This document shows, in pieces, positions 1-7,530 of a stretch of 42,868 bases of DNA. The position numbers were made by a program, and so were the translations under genes. This DNA is from Bacteroidales bacterium (GTDB lineage Bacteria > Bacteroidota > Bacteroidia > Bacteroidales > UBA932). The stretch covers positions 1 to 42,868 of the forward strand of contig JAFRXO010000026.1 of assembly GCA_017443465.1 (NCBI GenBank), written 5' to 3'. A model generated the notes under the pieces. The model saw nothing but the letters and a program-made list of their open reading frames with translations. It was not told the origin of the DNA and searched no databases. The first letter of the stretch is position 1, and the number at the start of each line of letters is the position of its first letter.

Positions 1-121
1 CTTTCTTGCGGTTTCCCTTGTAGTACATGTCAAGATAGAGACTGATGGTCCCGCCGTCGAGGACTTTCTCCCGGATCCGGACGGGTTCCTTAACTTTGAT
101 TTCCTTTTTCGTTTTTGCCAT
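1..121 (-). CDS. Tyrosine recombinase/integrase, N-terminal fragment (cut by window edge)
   Basis: The minus strand opens at ATG 121 and reads off the left edge after 40 codons. The peptide begins MAKTKKEIKVKEPVRIREK and continues with a segment containing SLYLDMYYKGNRKK. This matches the N-terminal arm-type DNA-binding domain found on Bacteroidetes phage-integrase-family recombinases, where a charged lead is followed by a beta strand of the form slYLdiy.nGkR. The catalytic domain lies outside the window, so the class rests on this short match alone. A TATATTTG box at 191-198 could drive it. The gene points away from everything else here, so it may end a neighbouring mobile element. Confidence 0.6.
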   Translation of the reverse strand, partial: MAKTKKEIKVKEPVRIREKVLDGGTISLYLDMYYKGNRKK

Positions 122-190
122 TTCCAACCTTTATTTTCGTATCGTTGCCGATGTTAATATATTGTGTATCAGGTAGTTAAACCACTAGCG

Positions 191-198
191 CAAATATA
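191..198 (-). promoter_or_regulatory. Candidate -7 box for the integrase
   Basis: On the minus strand this reads TATATTTG, a full match to the Bacteroidetes -7 consensus TAnnTTTG. It would give a leader of about 65 nt before ATG 121. No TTTG lies at the usual 19-nt spacing upstream, so the assignment is tentative. Nothing else convincing was seen between 122 and 383. Confidence 0.35.
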
Positions 199-383
199 AT
201 ACAAACGGGACAAAAACGAGACAGAACCAGCAAAAATGAATGAAAAAATCCGATATTGTAGCAATCATAGGAAACCCGGTGATACTCGCCTAACGTGCTG
301 ATGCTTCTGAGATTACATAGCACACTTGGCGTATCGTTTCCGATTGTTTTCCTCGCTACAAGAAATTTTCCTATTTTTGTCAT

Positions 384-794
384 ATGCTTTCCAGGAAGAC
401 AAGATACGCAATAATGGCTCTTACTGCCCTTGCCCGAAAATATGGCGAGGGGCCTGTCGCAATGCCCTCGATCGCTAAAGAAAAGAGTATCCCCCTCCGT
501 TTCCTGGAAGGAATCCTGCTTCAATTGAGGAAGAAGGGTATAGTGGACAGCACCCGTGGCGTTGAAGGAGGCTATTTCCTCGTTAAGAAGCCATCCGAAG
601 TGAACATCGCAGAGGTCGTAGAAGAGATGGAGGGCTCAGTCCGCTTTGTCTCATGCATTGATTTATGCGGGGAAGATACCGGCTGCGAGTTCGGATGGGA
701 CATGGAAACATGCAATATCCGGAAGGTCTTTTCCAAGATACATCAGACAGTCACACAGGAACTTAAGGGCACTACCCTGCAGGACCTCGTCTAA
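384..794 (+). CDS. Rrf2-family transcriptional regulator with four C-terminal cysteines
   Basis: This 136-residue protein is a typical Rrf2 regulator in length and layout. It opens with MLSRKTRYAIMALTALA, a winged helix-turn-helix follows (residues about 25-50, including IPLRFLEGILLQLRKKGIV), and then the family wing motif RGVEGGYFL. Cysteines at 91, 95, 101 and 110 sit where IscR and related members bind a metal cluster or sense redox state, although the spacing differs from IscR. The next gene downstream starts a sulfate uptake and reduction operon, and the promoter between them carries an inverted repeat. I infer a role like CymR or IscR, controlling sulfur assimilation. A TATTTTTG box at 372-379 lies only four bases before the ATG, so the message may be leaderless. 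Confidence 0.85.
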   Translation: MLSRKTRYAIMALTALARKYGEGPVAMPSIAKEKSIPLRFLEGILLQLRKKGIVDSTRGVEGGYFLVKKPSEVNIAEVVEEMEGSVRFVSCIDLCGEDTGCEFGWDMETCNIRKVFSKIHQTVTQELKGTTLQDLV

Positions 795-811
795 TTTACT
801 TCAACAGTTAT

Positions 812-865
812 TTTGAAAGTCCACTTTTTTAGTGTAGATTTGCGTCTGATTAATCTACACTAAAA
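812..865 (+). promoter_or_regulatory. Promoter with overlapping 14-bp inverted-repeat operator
   Basis: TTTG at 812-815, a 19-nt spacer, then TAGATTTG at 835-842 is an exact Bacteroidetes -33/-7 promoter. A perfect inverted repeat overlaps it: TTTTAGTGTAGATT at 827-840 and AATCTACACTAAAA at 852-865, separated by 11 nt. The left arm covers most of the -7 box and the right arm lies just past the likely start of transcription near 847-850. A protein bound here would block initiation, which fits an operator for the adjacent Rrf2 regulator. The repeat could instead form a hairpin in the 5' leader or end rrf2 transcription. Confidence 0.7.
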
Positions 866-891
866 GGATGTACTTTAAACCTGAGACACCT

Positions 892-2823
892 ATGAAGAAA
901 CTGCTGGCAGTAACGATGATATTATCATTACTGCCAGCAACCATTTCCTGCCATAAGAAAACGCCTCCTCCGCAGGAAATACAAGAATTGAAAGGGAATA
1001 TATCCATATCAGGAGCATTCGCCCTATATCCCCTGGCAGTCCAATGGACAAACGAATTCTCTGAAAGGAACCCGCAGGTCCGGATCGACATTTCAGCCGG
1101 AGGTGCTGGAAAAGGAATGACTGACGTCCTCAACGGGATGGTGGATTTCGCGATGCTGTCAAGGGACCTGCATGATGAAGAAAGAGAAAAGGGAGCGATA
1201 GATTTCATCGTTGGAAGGGACGCCGTCCTCCCGATGGTGAATGCATCCAACCCACTCATCAGCAAGATCCTGGAGAAAGGAATCACCAATGATGATGCCT
1301 ACAAGATCTGGGTCAGCGGCGAGTACAAAACCTGGGGACAGTTCCTGGGGACGAGTGACAAGAACCCGATCAAGGTTTACACCCGCTCAGACGCCTGCGG
1401 GGCTGCTCAGACCTTTGCAGCCTGGTTCAAGTCCCAGCAGGACGACCTCGGCGGGACGGCTGTTTTCGGTGATCCGGGAATCGCCAAGGCCGTAAGCGAA
1501 GATCCCAATGGAATCGGCTTCAACAATGTAGCATATGCCTTTGACAGTCAGACTTCTCGTCCTGTCGAAGGCCTTTACATCCTCCCCGTAGATTCTGACA
1601 AAGACGGCAGGATTTCTCCACAAGAGAGATTCTATGACAACAAGGAACAACTGGTAAGGGCCGTCGAGGCTGACAAGTACCCCGCTCCCCCGGCCCGAAG
1701 CCTTTATCTCATCTCTAAAGGAGTCCCGACTGATTCTACAAAGGTAGAGTTCCTGAGATATGTCCTCGGAGAAGGACAGAGTTTCAATGAACCGAGCGGT
1801 TATGTACAGGTCGCCGAAGATGCGAAAGCAAGGTCATTCCAGTTGTTGGATTCCGCAACCGGGCAGGATTCCCTGAAGAAGAACAGCACATCCGGGATAG
1901 TGACCCTTTTCATAGGTCTGGCAGCACTTCTGTTTATCCTTCTGATCGTTCCATCTTTCATGAAGACGCTTTCAGCACGAAGGGTTTACCGGCAGAGGCT
2001 TTCAGGGATCGTGATGTTCATCCTGACAATAGCCTCGGTAGTCCTCGTCCTGGCCATGCTGGGAGGACTTCTTGTAAAGAGCCTCCCGATATTGAAAGAA
2101 AACAGCCTCTGGGACCTGCTGACGTCATCAGAATGGAAACCATCGGCAAGGAAGTTCGGGTTCGCATCTTTCATCATGGGAACCATAGCCGTGACCATAT
2201 GCTCAATCCTGATATCCCTGCCGCTTTCACTTCTCACAGCCGTATACCTCACCGAATATTCCCACAAGACAGTCCGGAAGATTGTCTACCCGGCACTTGA
2301 TATCCTCGCAGCACTCCCCTCCGTCATCTATGGTGTCTGGGGCATCCTGATGCTGATCCCGATATTCGGCTATTCCCTGATTACGGGATCCCTGGTGCTC
2401 AGCGTCATGGTCCTGCCGATTCTGATCAGCCTTTTCGTGGAGATCTTCTCCACTGTAAGCCGCGACCTAAGGGATGCGTCCACCTCTCTAGGAGCCACAA
2501 AATGGCAGACTACCAGGAAGGTGGTCATACGCAAATCCCTTCCCGGCATATTCGCAGCGACAGTCCTCGCCCTATCGAAATGCGCTGGAGAAACGATAGC
2601 GGTAATGATGGTGTGCGGAAGCCTGGCACAGATGCCCACTTCGCTGTCAAGTTCATTCTACACCCTTCCCGCCCTGATCGGAAACAATTACGGGGAAATG
2701 GCCTCTATCCCCCTCTATGAGTCGGCGATAATGTTCGCGGCCCTGATCCTCATGGTTATAGTCCTCATTTTCAACATCCTCTCAAGAGTCATACTCTACA
2801 GGATCCAGAAAAACAGCCAGTAA
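892..2823 (+). CDS. Fused PstS-like substrate-binding lipoprotein and PstC-like ABC permease
   Basis: The protein starts best at ATG 892 (MKKLLAVTMILS), giving a lipoprotein signal with the lipobox Cys at residue 20. An in-frame ATG at 868 would put eight residues ahead of the signal. Residues about 35-300 resemble PstS-type periplasmic binding proteins (SISGAFALYPLAVQWTNEF, DISAGGAGKGM, VDFAMLSRDL). After a TM helix near 335-355 comes a complete PstC-like permease with the EAA-type loop DASTSLGATKWQTTRKVVIRKSLPG. Binding protein and permease are normally separate genes, so this is a fusion of about 643 residues. PstA- and PstB-like genes follow directly and then cysDNH, with no phoU. I infer that the imported anion is sulfate, although the folds belong to the phosphate family. 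Confidence 0.85.
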   Translation: MKKLLAVTMILSLLPATISCHKKTPPPQEIQELKGNISISGAFALYPLAVQWTNEFSERNPQVRIDISAGGAGKGMTDVLNGMVDFAMLSRDLHDEEREKGAIDFIVGRDAVLPMVNASNPLISKILEKGITNDDAYKIWVSGEYKTWGQFLGTSDKNPIKVYTRSDACGAAQTFAAWFKSQQDDLGGTAVFGDPGIAKAVSEDPNGIGFNNVAYAFDSQTSRPVEGLYILPVDSDKDGRISPQERFYDNKEQLVRAVEADKYPAPPARSLYLISKGVPTDSTKVEFLRYVLGEGQSFNEPSGYVQVAEDAKARSFQLLDSATGQDSLKKNSTSGIVTLFIGLAALLFILLIVPSFMKTLSARRVYRQRLSGIVMFILTIASVVLVLAMLGGLLVKSLPILKENSLWDLLTSSEWKPSARKFGFASFIMGTIAVTICSILISLPLSLLTAVYLTEYSHKTVRKIVYPALDILAALPSVIYGVWGILMLIPIFGYSLITGSLVLSVMVLPILISLFVEIFSTVSRDLRDASTSLGATKWQTTRKVVIRKSLPGIFAATVLALSKCAGETIAVMMVCGSLAQMPTSLSSSFYTLPALIGNNYGEMASIPLYESAIMFAALILMVIVLIFNILSRVILYRIQKNSQ

Positions 2824-3674
2824 TGAAAAAACTGAAAAGCAAATACATAGAAGAGTACGTGATGCGGGGCCTTATGGTCCTCGCCACCATTCTGGTCCTG
2901 CTGTTCGTAGCGAGCATCATATGGACGATATTCTCGAAGGGAGTGAAATCACTGTCATGGGACCTCGTCACGAAGCTCCCCGGAAAGGACTGGAACACAG
3001 CGGAAGACGGAGGATTCCTGAATGCGATACTGGGTTCCCTGATGATAGTTCTTCCCGCAGCAGTCATAGGCGCCTGCGTCAGCATCCCGGTGGTTTTCTA
3101 CATGACAATGTACAAAAGGAGGGCGAGCCGCCTGTCCTACATTGCTCGGCTTGCATATGACATACTTTTCGGAATCCCGTCCATAGTCTATGGCGCTTTC
3201 GCCTTCACTATCATGGTCCTGGTCGGAATGAGGGCTTCGGTAATGGGAGGTATCCTGGTAACCACCCTTCTGATCATCCCCATAATGATCCGATCCGGAG
3301 ACGAGATCGCCAAGACAGTCCCGGATGAAATGGTAGAAGCCGCATATTCCCTGGGAGCTACAAAATGGGAGACATTGAAAGTAGTTCTCAGACAGATACT
3401 TCCTGGGATGGTTACCGCTTTCCTCCTCGCAGTGGGAAAGGCTATTGGAGACGCCGCTTCTGTAATGTTCACGGCTGGATTCTCCGATCAGCTGGCCACG
3501 TCCCTTTCAGATCCCTCGGCCACCTTGCCGCTCGCCATATTCAACTGGATAACGATGCCCGACCCATTCCCGGACAGGGCATATGCAGCGGCGCTTGTGC
3601 TTACTATCATTGTGTTGCTCCTCAGCCTTACAAGCCGCATCATCACGAGGAGGATCACGAAGAACAACCTGTAA
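2823..3674 (+). CDS. pstA: PstA-like ABC transporter permease
   Basis: This 283-residue membrane protein starts at an ATG that shares one base with the stop codon of the preceding fusion gene, so the two are translationally coupled. It has about six TM helices and the permease cytoplasmic loop EAAYSLGATKWETLKVVLRQILPG at residues about 178-201, which docks on the ATPase. It is the second permease half to the PstC-like part of the upstream gene. The symbol reflects family membership. The position between an Rrf2 regulator and cysDNH argues for sulfate or a related oxyanion as the substrate. Length is normal for PstA. Confidence 0.88.
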   Translation: MKKLKSKYIEEYVMRGLMVLATILVLLFVASIIWTIFSKGVKSLSWDLVTKLPGKDWNTAEDGGFLNAILGSLMIVLPAAVIGACVSIPVVFYMTMYKRRASRLSYIARLAYDILFGIPSIVYGAFAFTIMVLVGMRASVMGGILVTTLLIIPIMIRSGDEIAKTVPDEMVEAAYSLGATKWETLKVVLRQILPGMVTAFLLAVGKAIGDAASVMFTAGFSDQLATSLSDPSATLPLAIFNWITMPDPFPDRAYAAALVLTIIVLLLSLTSRIITRRITKNNL

Positions 3675-3693
3675 CGGATAAATAGAAAAACTC

Positions 3694-4473
3694 ATGGAAG
3701 ATAACAACATGAAAAGCGTTCCTCTCATCGTAGAGAACCTGAACCTGTCAATAGAGGGGAACCAGATACTTAAAAATGTGAATCTGACGTTCCCGAACAA
3801 CAAGATCACCTGCATTGTGGGGCCTTCCGGATGCGGCAAAAGTACCCTCCTCAAGACTCTCAACAGGCTTCATGAGACCACTGACTACCTTGAAGTCGAC
3901 GGACGCGTACTGCTCGACGGGAAAGACATAATCACGGCCAGGGACACCGACCTGATCGAACTCAGGAGAAGGATCGGCCTCGTCCCCCAGAAACCATGCC
4001 CTCTTCCTATGTCCATATATGAAAATGTGGCATATGGCTGCAGGATCCACGGATTGCACCGACGTAAGAAAGAGATGTCCAGGACCGTGGAGAAGTACCT
4101 CACCGAAGTCGGGCTCTGGGACGAAGTGAAAGACCGTCTCCATGCCCCTGCAAACCGCCTCTCCCTTGGCCAGCAGCAGAGGCTGTGCCTTGCGAGGAGC
4201 CTTGCAATCGAACCGGATTTCATCCTTGCGGACGAGGCGACCAGCGCCCTCGATCCGGTGTCCAGCAAAACAATCGAGAACCTGTTTGTAAAGCTCAAGG
4301 AGAAATATTCCATCATAATGGTCACCCACACCCTTCCCCAGGCCCTGAGGATAGCCGACTACGCTGTCTTTCTGTATATTGGAGAGGTAATCGAGACCGG
4401 GGATGCAAAGCAGATGTTCAACAACCCGAAGGAGGAGCTGACCCGCAAGTATCTCCAGGGAGTGTTCTCCTGA
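3694..4473 (+). CDS. pstB: PstB-like ABC transporter ATP-binding protein
   Basis: This 259-residue protein is a full ABC ATPase. It has a Walker A GPSGCGKST near residue 49, a Q-loop in the segment RRIGLVPQKPCPLP, the signature LSLGQQQRL near 154, a Walker B FILADEATSALD, and the switch His in MVTHTLPQA. The wording around the Q-loop and the inserted NRLHETTDYLEVDG segment are PstB-like. It energises the two permease halves encoded just upstream. Start 3694 (MEDNNMKSV) is used, and ATG 3709 is an alternative. The 20-nt gap to the permease gene and the 29-nt gap to cysD keep it within one operon. Confidence 0.9.
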   Translation: MEDNNMKSVPLIVENLNLSIEGNQILKNVNLTFPNNKITCIVGPSGCGKSTLLKTLNRLHETTDYLEVDGRVLLDGKDIITARDTDLIELRRRIGLVPQKPCPLPMSIYENVAYGCRIHGLHRRKKEMSRTVEKYLTEVGLWDEVKDRLHAPANRLSLGQQQRLCLARSLAIEPDFILADEATSALDPVSSKTIENLFVKLKEKYSIIMVTHTLPQALRIADYAVFLYIGEVIETGDAKQMFNNPKEELTRKYLQGVFS

Positions 4474-4502
4474 TGTAACTGAAACGCAAAATACGATATC
4501 AT

Positions 4503-5408
4503 ATGATTAACAACCTGACACATCTCAGGGACCTCGAAGCCGAATCGATCTACATCCTCAGGGAAGTCGCCGCACAGTTTGAGAAGCCGTGCATCCTCTT
4601 CTCCGGAGGAAAGGACTCCATAGTCCTCACATATCTGGCTTACAAGGCCTTCTATCCTGCCAAGATTCCATTCCCACTGGTCCATATAGACACCGGGCAC
4701 AATTTTCCCGAGACCCTCACTTACCGTGATGACCTTGTAAAGAAGTTGGGAGCCGACCTGGTCGTAGGCTATGTCCAAGACTCCATCGACCAGGGTAAGG
4801 TCCGCGAAGAAACGGGTTACAATGCCAGCCGCAACAAACTCCAGACAGTGACCCTGCTGGACACGCTAGCGGATCATAAGTTCGATGCAGCCCTGGGCGG
4901 AGCCCGCAGGGACGAGGAAAAGGCCAGGGCCAAAGAAAGGATATTCTCCCACAGGGATGAGTTCGGCCAGTGGAATCCGAAGAACCAGAGACCTGAACTC
5001 TGGAGCCTCTACAATGCCCGGAAAGAGATGGGCGAGCACTTCAGGGTGTTTCCGATCAGCAACTGGACTGAAATGGATGTGTGGCAATACATTTACCAGG
5101 AGGGAATCGTCCTTCCGAGCCTGTACTATACACACAGGAGAAAGGCATTTTTCAGAGACGGCCAGTGGCTGGCGGCAGATCCGGATGTAATCCCCCGCCG
5201 ACCGGAGGAGGAGGTAGTGGAACTGGATGTCAGATGCAGGACGATAGGAGATGTCACATGTACCGGCCTGACCTTGTCAAAGGCACATTCCGTTGAGGAC
5301 ATAATCGGCGAAATAGCTGCGACAAGGGTTACCGAAAGAGGTGGCAGGGCCGATGACAAACGGTCTGAAACCGCAATGGAAGACCGAAAGAAGCAGGGGT
5401 ATTTTTAA
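4503..5408 (+). CDS. cysD: Sulfate adenylyltransferase subunit 2 (CysD)
   Basis: CysD forms ATP sulfurylase with CysN, turning sulfate and ATP into adenosine 5'-phosphosulfate (APS) and pyrophosphate in the cytoplasm. The 301-residue length is standard. The N-type PP-loop SGGKDS is at residues 34-39. VHIDTGHNFPET, GGARRDEEKARAKER and FPISNWTEMDVWQYI are close to CysD consensus. The start codon is within a CATATG hexamer. The gene is followed by cysN with a one-base overlap and preceded by the ABC importer genes. Confidence 0.96.
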   Translation: MINNLTHLRDLEAESIYILREVAAQFEKPCILFSGGKDSIVLTYLAYKAFYPAKIPFPLVHIDTGHNFPETLTYRDDLVKKLGADLVVGYVQDSIDQGKVREETGYNASRNKLQTVTLLDTLADHKFDAALGGARRDEEKARAKERIFSHRDEFGQWNPKNQRPELWSLYNARKEMGEHFRVFPISNWTEMDVWQYIYQEGIVLPSLYYTHRRKAFFRDGQWLAADPDVIPRRPEEEVVELDVRCRTIGDVTCTGLTLSKAHSVEDIIGEIAATRVTERGGRADDKRSETAMEDRKKQGYF

Positions 5409-6703
5409 TGGCTGGAGAAAAGAATATGGAGAACAAAGGCTATTTGGACATGCAGCTGCTCCGGCTCAGTACCGCCGGAAGCGTAGATGACGGGAAGAGC
5501 ACCCTCATAGGAAGACTGCTATATGACTCGAAATCAATCTTCGAAGACCAGCTCCTGGCCATTGAAGAGGCTTCGCGAAGCCGTGGCAACGAGGAAGTCA
5601 ACCTGGCCCTCCTGACCGACGGACTGCGCGCAGAAAGGGAACAGGGCATCACTATCGACGTCGCGTACCGCTATTTCGCAACGCCGAAGAGGAAATTCAT
5701 CATTGCTGACACACCGGGACATATCCAGTACACCAGGAACATGGTGACCGGCGCTTCTACATGTGACCTGGCAGTCATCCTGGTAGATGCGAGACATGGG
5801 ATAATGGAGCAGACTGTCCGGCATTCCTACATCGCTTCACTTCTTGCCATTAGGGAAGTAGTGGTTGCCGTAAACAAGATGGACCTGGTAGATTTCAGCG
5901 AAGAGGTTTTCCGGGACATAAAAGAGGCTTACTACAAGATGGTCAAGGACTTCTCCCTCGACATGGGGAACATCACTTTCATTCCGATGTCGGCAAAATT
6001 CGGAGACAACGTAGTAAACCGCTCTGAAAGGATACCATGGTATGAAGGACCTTCCCTTCTGACTTTCCTTGAGACAGTCCCTCTCCCCCATCCTGAGGAA
6101 GACAGGCTACGCCTTCCGGTCCAATACGTAATCCGCCCGATATCGGACAGATTCCCGGATTTCCGCGGATATGCAGGAAGGATCTCAGCCGGAGAGATAA
6201 CAGTCGGAGACAAGGTCAAGGCATATCCTTCCGAACTCTCATCCGAAGTCACCGGAATCTACCTTGGAGAGAAGTCTCTTGAAAAGGCTGTCTGCGGAGA
6301 ATCAGTCGGCATCACCCTCAAGGATGACATAGACATCAGCCGGGGCGATGTGATCGTTTCGGGAAAAGGAGTACAGCCCGGAGTCGCCCAGAGCTTCGAG
6401 ATAGATGTTTGCTGGTTCCGCAATTCTCCGCTGGTCCCCGGCAAACGCTATACGGTACGCCACGCGACACAGGATACGGTTGGAGTCGTCAAAAGCATTG
6501 AATACAAAGTAGATATCTCTACCCAGGAGAAGATTTACGACACAGACAAACTTGTGATGAACGACATCGCAAGAGTCCATCTCCGCACAGCCTCACCGCT
6601 GATATTCGACCGCTACAAGGAAAACCGGACAATGGGCTCCCTCATTTTCATTGACGACACCAACGACACAGTCGGAGCCGGAATGATAGTTTGTGAACTA
6701 TAA
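5408..6703 (+). CDS. cysN: Sulfate adenylyltransferase subunit 1, GTPase (CysN)
   Basis: CysN is the GTPase subunit of ATP sulfurylase, and GTP hydrolysis drives APS formation by CysD. The P-loop lies at residues 24-31 (GSVDDGKS). The G3 motif DTPGH sits in IIADTPGHIQYTRNM and the G4 motif is NKMD. EF-Tu-like beta-barrel domains follow. At 431 residues the protein stops where CysN normally ends, so there is no fused APS kinase (CysC), and no separate cysC is in the window. That fits the APS-reducing cysH next door. The ATG at 5408 overlaps the last base of the cysD stop, and ATG 5426 is an alternative start. Confidence 0.96.
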   Translation: MAGEKNMENKGYLDMQLLRLSTAGSVDDGKSTLIGRLLYDSKSIFEDQLLAIEEASRSRGNEEVNLALLTDGLRAEREQGITIDVAYRYFATPKRKFIIADTPGHIQYTRNMVTGASTCDLAVILVDARHGIMEQTVRHSYIASLLAIREVVVAVNKMDLVDFSEEVFRDIKEAYYKMVKDFSLDMGNITFIPMSAKFGDNVVNRSERIPWYEGPSLLTFLETVPLPHPEEDRLRLPVQYVIRPISDRFPDFRGYAGRISAGEITVGDKVKAYPSELSSEVTGIYLGEKSLEKAVCGESVGITLKDDIDISRGDVIVSGKGVQPGVAQSFEIDVCWFRNSPLVPGKRYTVRHATQDTVGVVKSIEYKVDISTQEKIYDTDKLVMNDIARVHLRTASPLIFDRYKENRTMGSLIFIDDTNDTVGAGMIVCEL

Positions 6704-6716
6704 CATTCACCCAGAT

Positions 6717-7451
6717 ATGACCAAAGAAGAAAAGAAATCTCTTGCCGGACATATGAATTCATTGTTCATTTCCGAAGAAAAAGAGAAAGGGACAAGAGAT
6801 GCGATAGCATGGGCCCTGTCCACATATGGCCGGGAGGCTGCCCTGTCTTCAAGCCTGAGTTTCGAGGACCAGCTGATAACGGCGCTGATGGTTGAGACGG
6901 ACAAGGATGCATCACGGATATTCACGCTGGATACAGGAAGACAGTTCCCCGAAACATATGAACTGATAGACCGCACCGAGGTGACTTTCGGAATCCGGAT
7001 AGAAGTGTTCTTCCCAGACTACAGGAAGATCCAGCATATGATTAAGGAAAACGGAATCAATCTCTTCTATGACAGCGTTGAAAAACGCCATCTCTGCTGC
7101 AATATCCGCAAGATAGAGCCTCTCAAAAGGGCCCTTGAAGGGACAGAAGTCTGGATTACCGGAATCCGCCGCAGCCAGTCAGTTACAAGGAAGGACATGC
7201 AGATGGTCGAATACGACGAGGCCGACGATGTCATCAAGCTCAATCCCCTCCTCCTCTGGGAAGAAGATGAAGTCAAAGCATATGTCAAAAAGAAAGGGAT
7301 ACCTTACAACAGACTTCACGACAAGGGATTTCCGAGCATAGGATGCCAGCCGTGCACAAGGGCTGTCAAGCCGGGAGAAGATGTCCGCGCCGGACGGTGG
7401 TGGTGGGAAGACCCCCTCCACCGCGAATGCGGACTCCACGCCAGGGATTAA
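6717..7451 (+). CDS. cysH: Assimilatory APS reductase, 4Fe-4S type (CysH)
   Basis: This enzyme reduces APS to sulfite and AMP using thioredoxin. From ATG 6717 it is 244 residues long. An in-frame GTG at 6693 inside the end of cysN would add eight. The paired cysteines C127-C128 (HLCCNIRK) and C210-x-x-C213 (GCQPCTR) are the 4Fe-4S ligands that mark APS reductases rather than PAPS reductases. The C-terminal ECGLH holds catalytic C238, and GRWWWE precedes it. With no APS kinase nearby, the pathway encoded here runs sulfate, APS, sulfite. It is the last gene of the operon, and a terminator hairpin begins at its stop codon. Confidence 0.94.
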   Translation: MTKEEKKSLAGHMNSLFISEEKEKGTRDAIAWALSTYGREAALSSSLSFEDQLITALMVETDKDASRIFTLDTGRQFPETYELIDRTEVTFGIRIEVFFPDYRKIQHMIKENGINLFYDSVEKRHLCCNIRKIEPLKRALEGTEVWITGIRRSQSVTRKDMQMVEYDEADDVIKLNPLLLWEEDEVKAYVKKKGIPYNRLHDKGFPSIGCQPCTRAVKPGEDVRAGRWWWEDPLHRECGLHARD

Positions 7452-7480
7452 TAAAAGGCTCCTTTAACGGGGCCTTTTAT
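7451..7480 (+). terminator. Rho-independent terminator of the cys operon
   Basis: ATAAAAGGCTCC at 7451-7462 pairs with GGGGCCTTTTAT at 7469-7480, with one G-T pair and a six-base loop. A T-rich run follows. The hairpin begins at the last base of the cysH stop codon. Confidence 0.8.
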
Positions 7481-7497
7481 TTTATCTATTTCGTAAC

Positions 7498-7505
7498 TAA
7501 CTTTG
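7498..7505 (+). promoter_or_regulatory. Candidate -7 box for the DUF4298/AlkZ-like gene
   Basis: The sequence is TAACTTTG, a full match to TAnnTTTG. A T-rich near-match to the -33 TTTG lies at the right spacing (7475-7478), inside the terminator hairpin. It predicts a leader of about 20 nt before ATG 7531 and separates this gene from the cys operon. Confidence 0.5.
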
Positions 7506-7530
7506 GTGACCATATGTAAATGCCACCAAC

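Noticed and set aside
3748-4329. Minus-strand open frame of 193 codons
   Set aside because: It is antisense to the PstB-like ATPase with intact Walker motifs.
892-4473. Ordinary phosphate Pst operon
   Set aside because: The folds are Pst-like, but there is no phoU, the binding protein is fused to the permease, and the operon continues into cysDNH under an Rrf2 gene.
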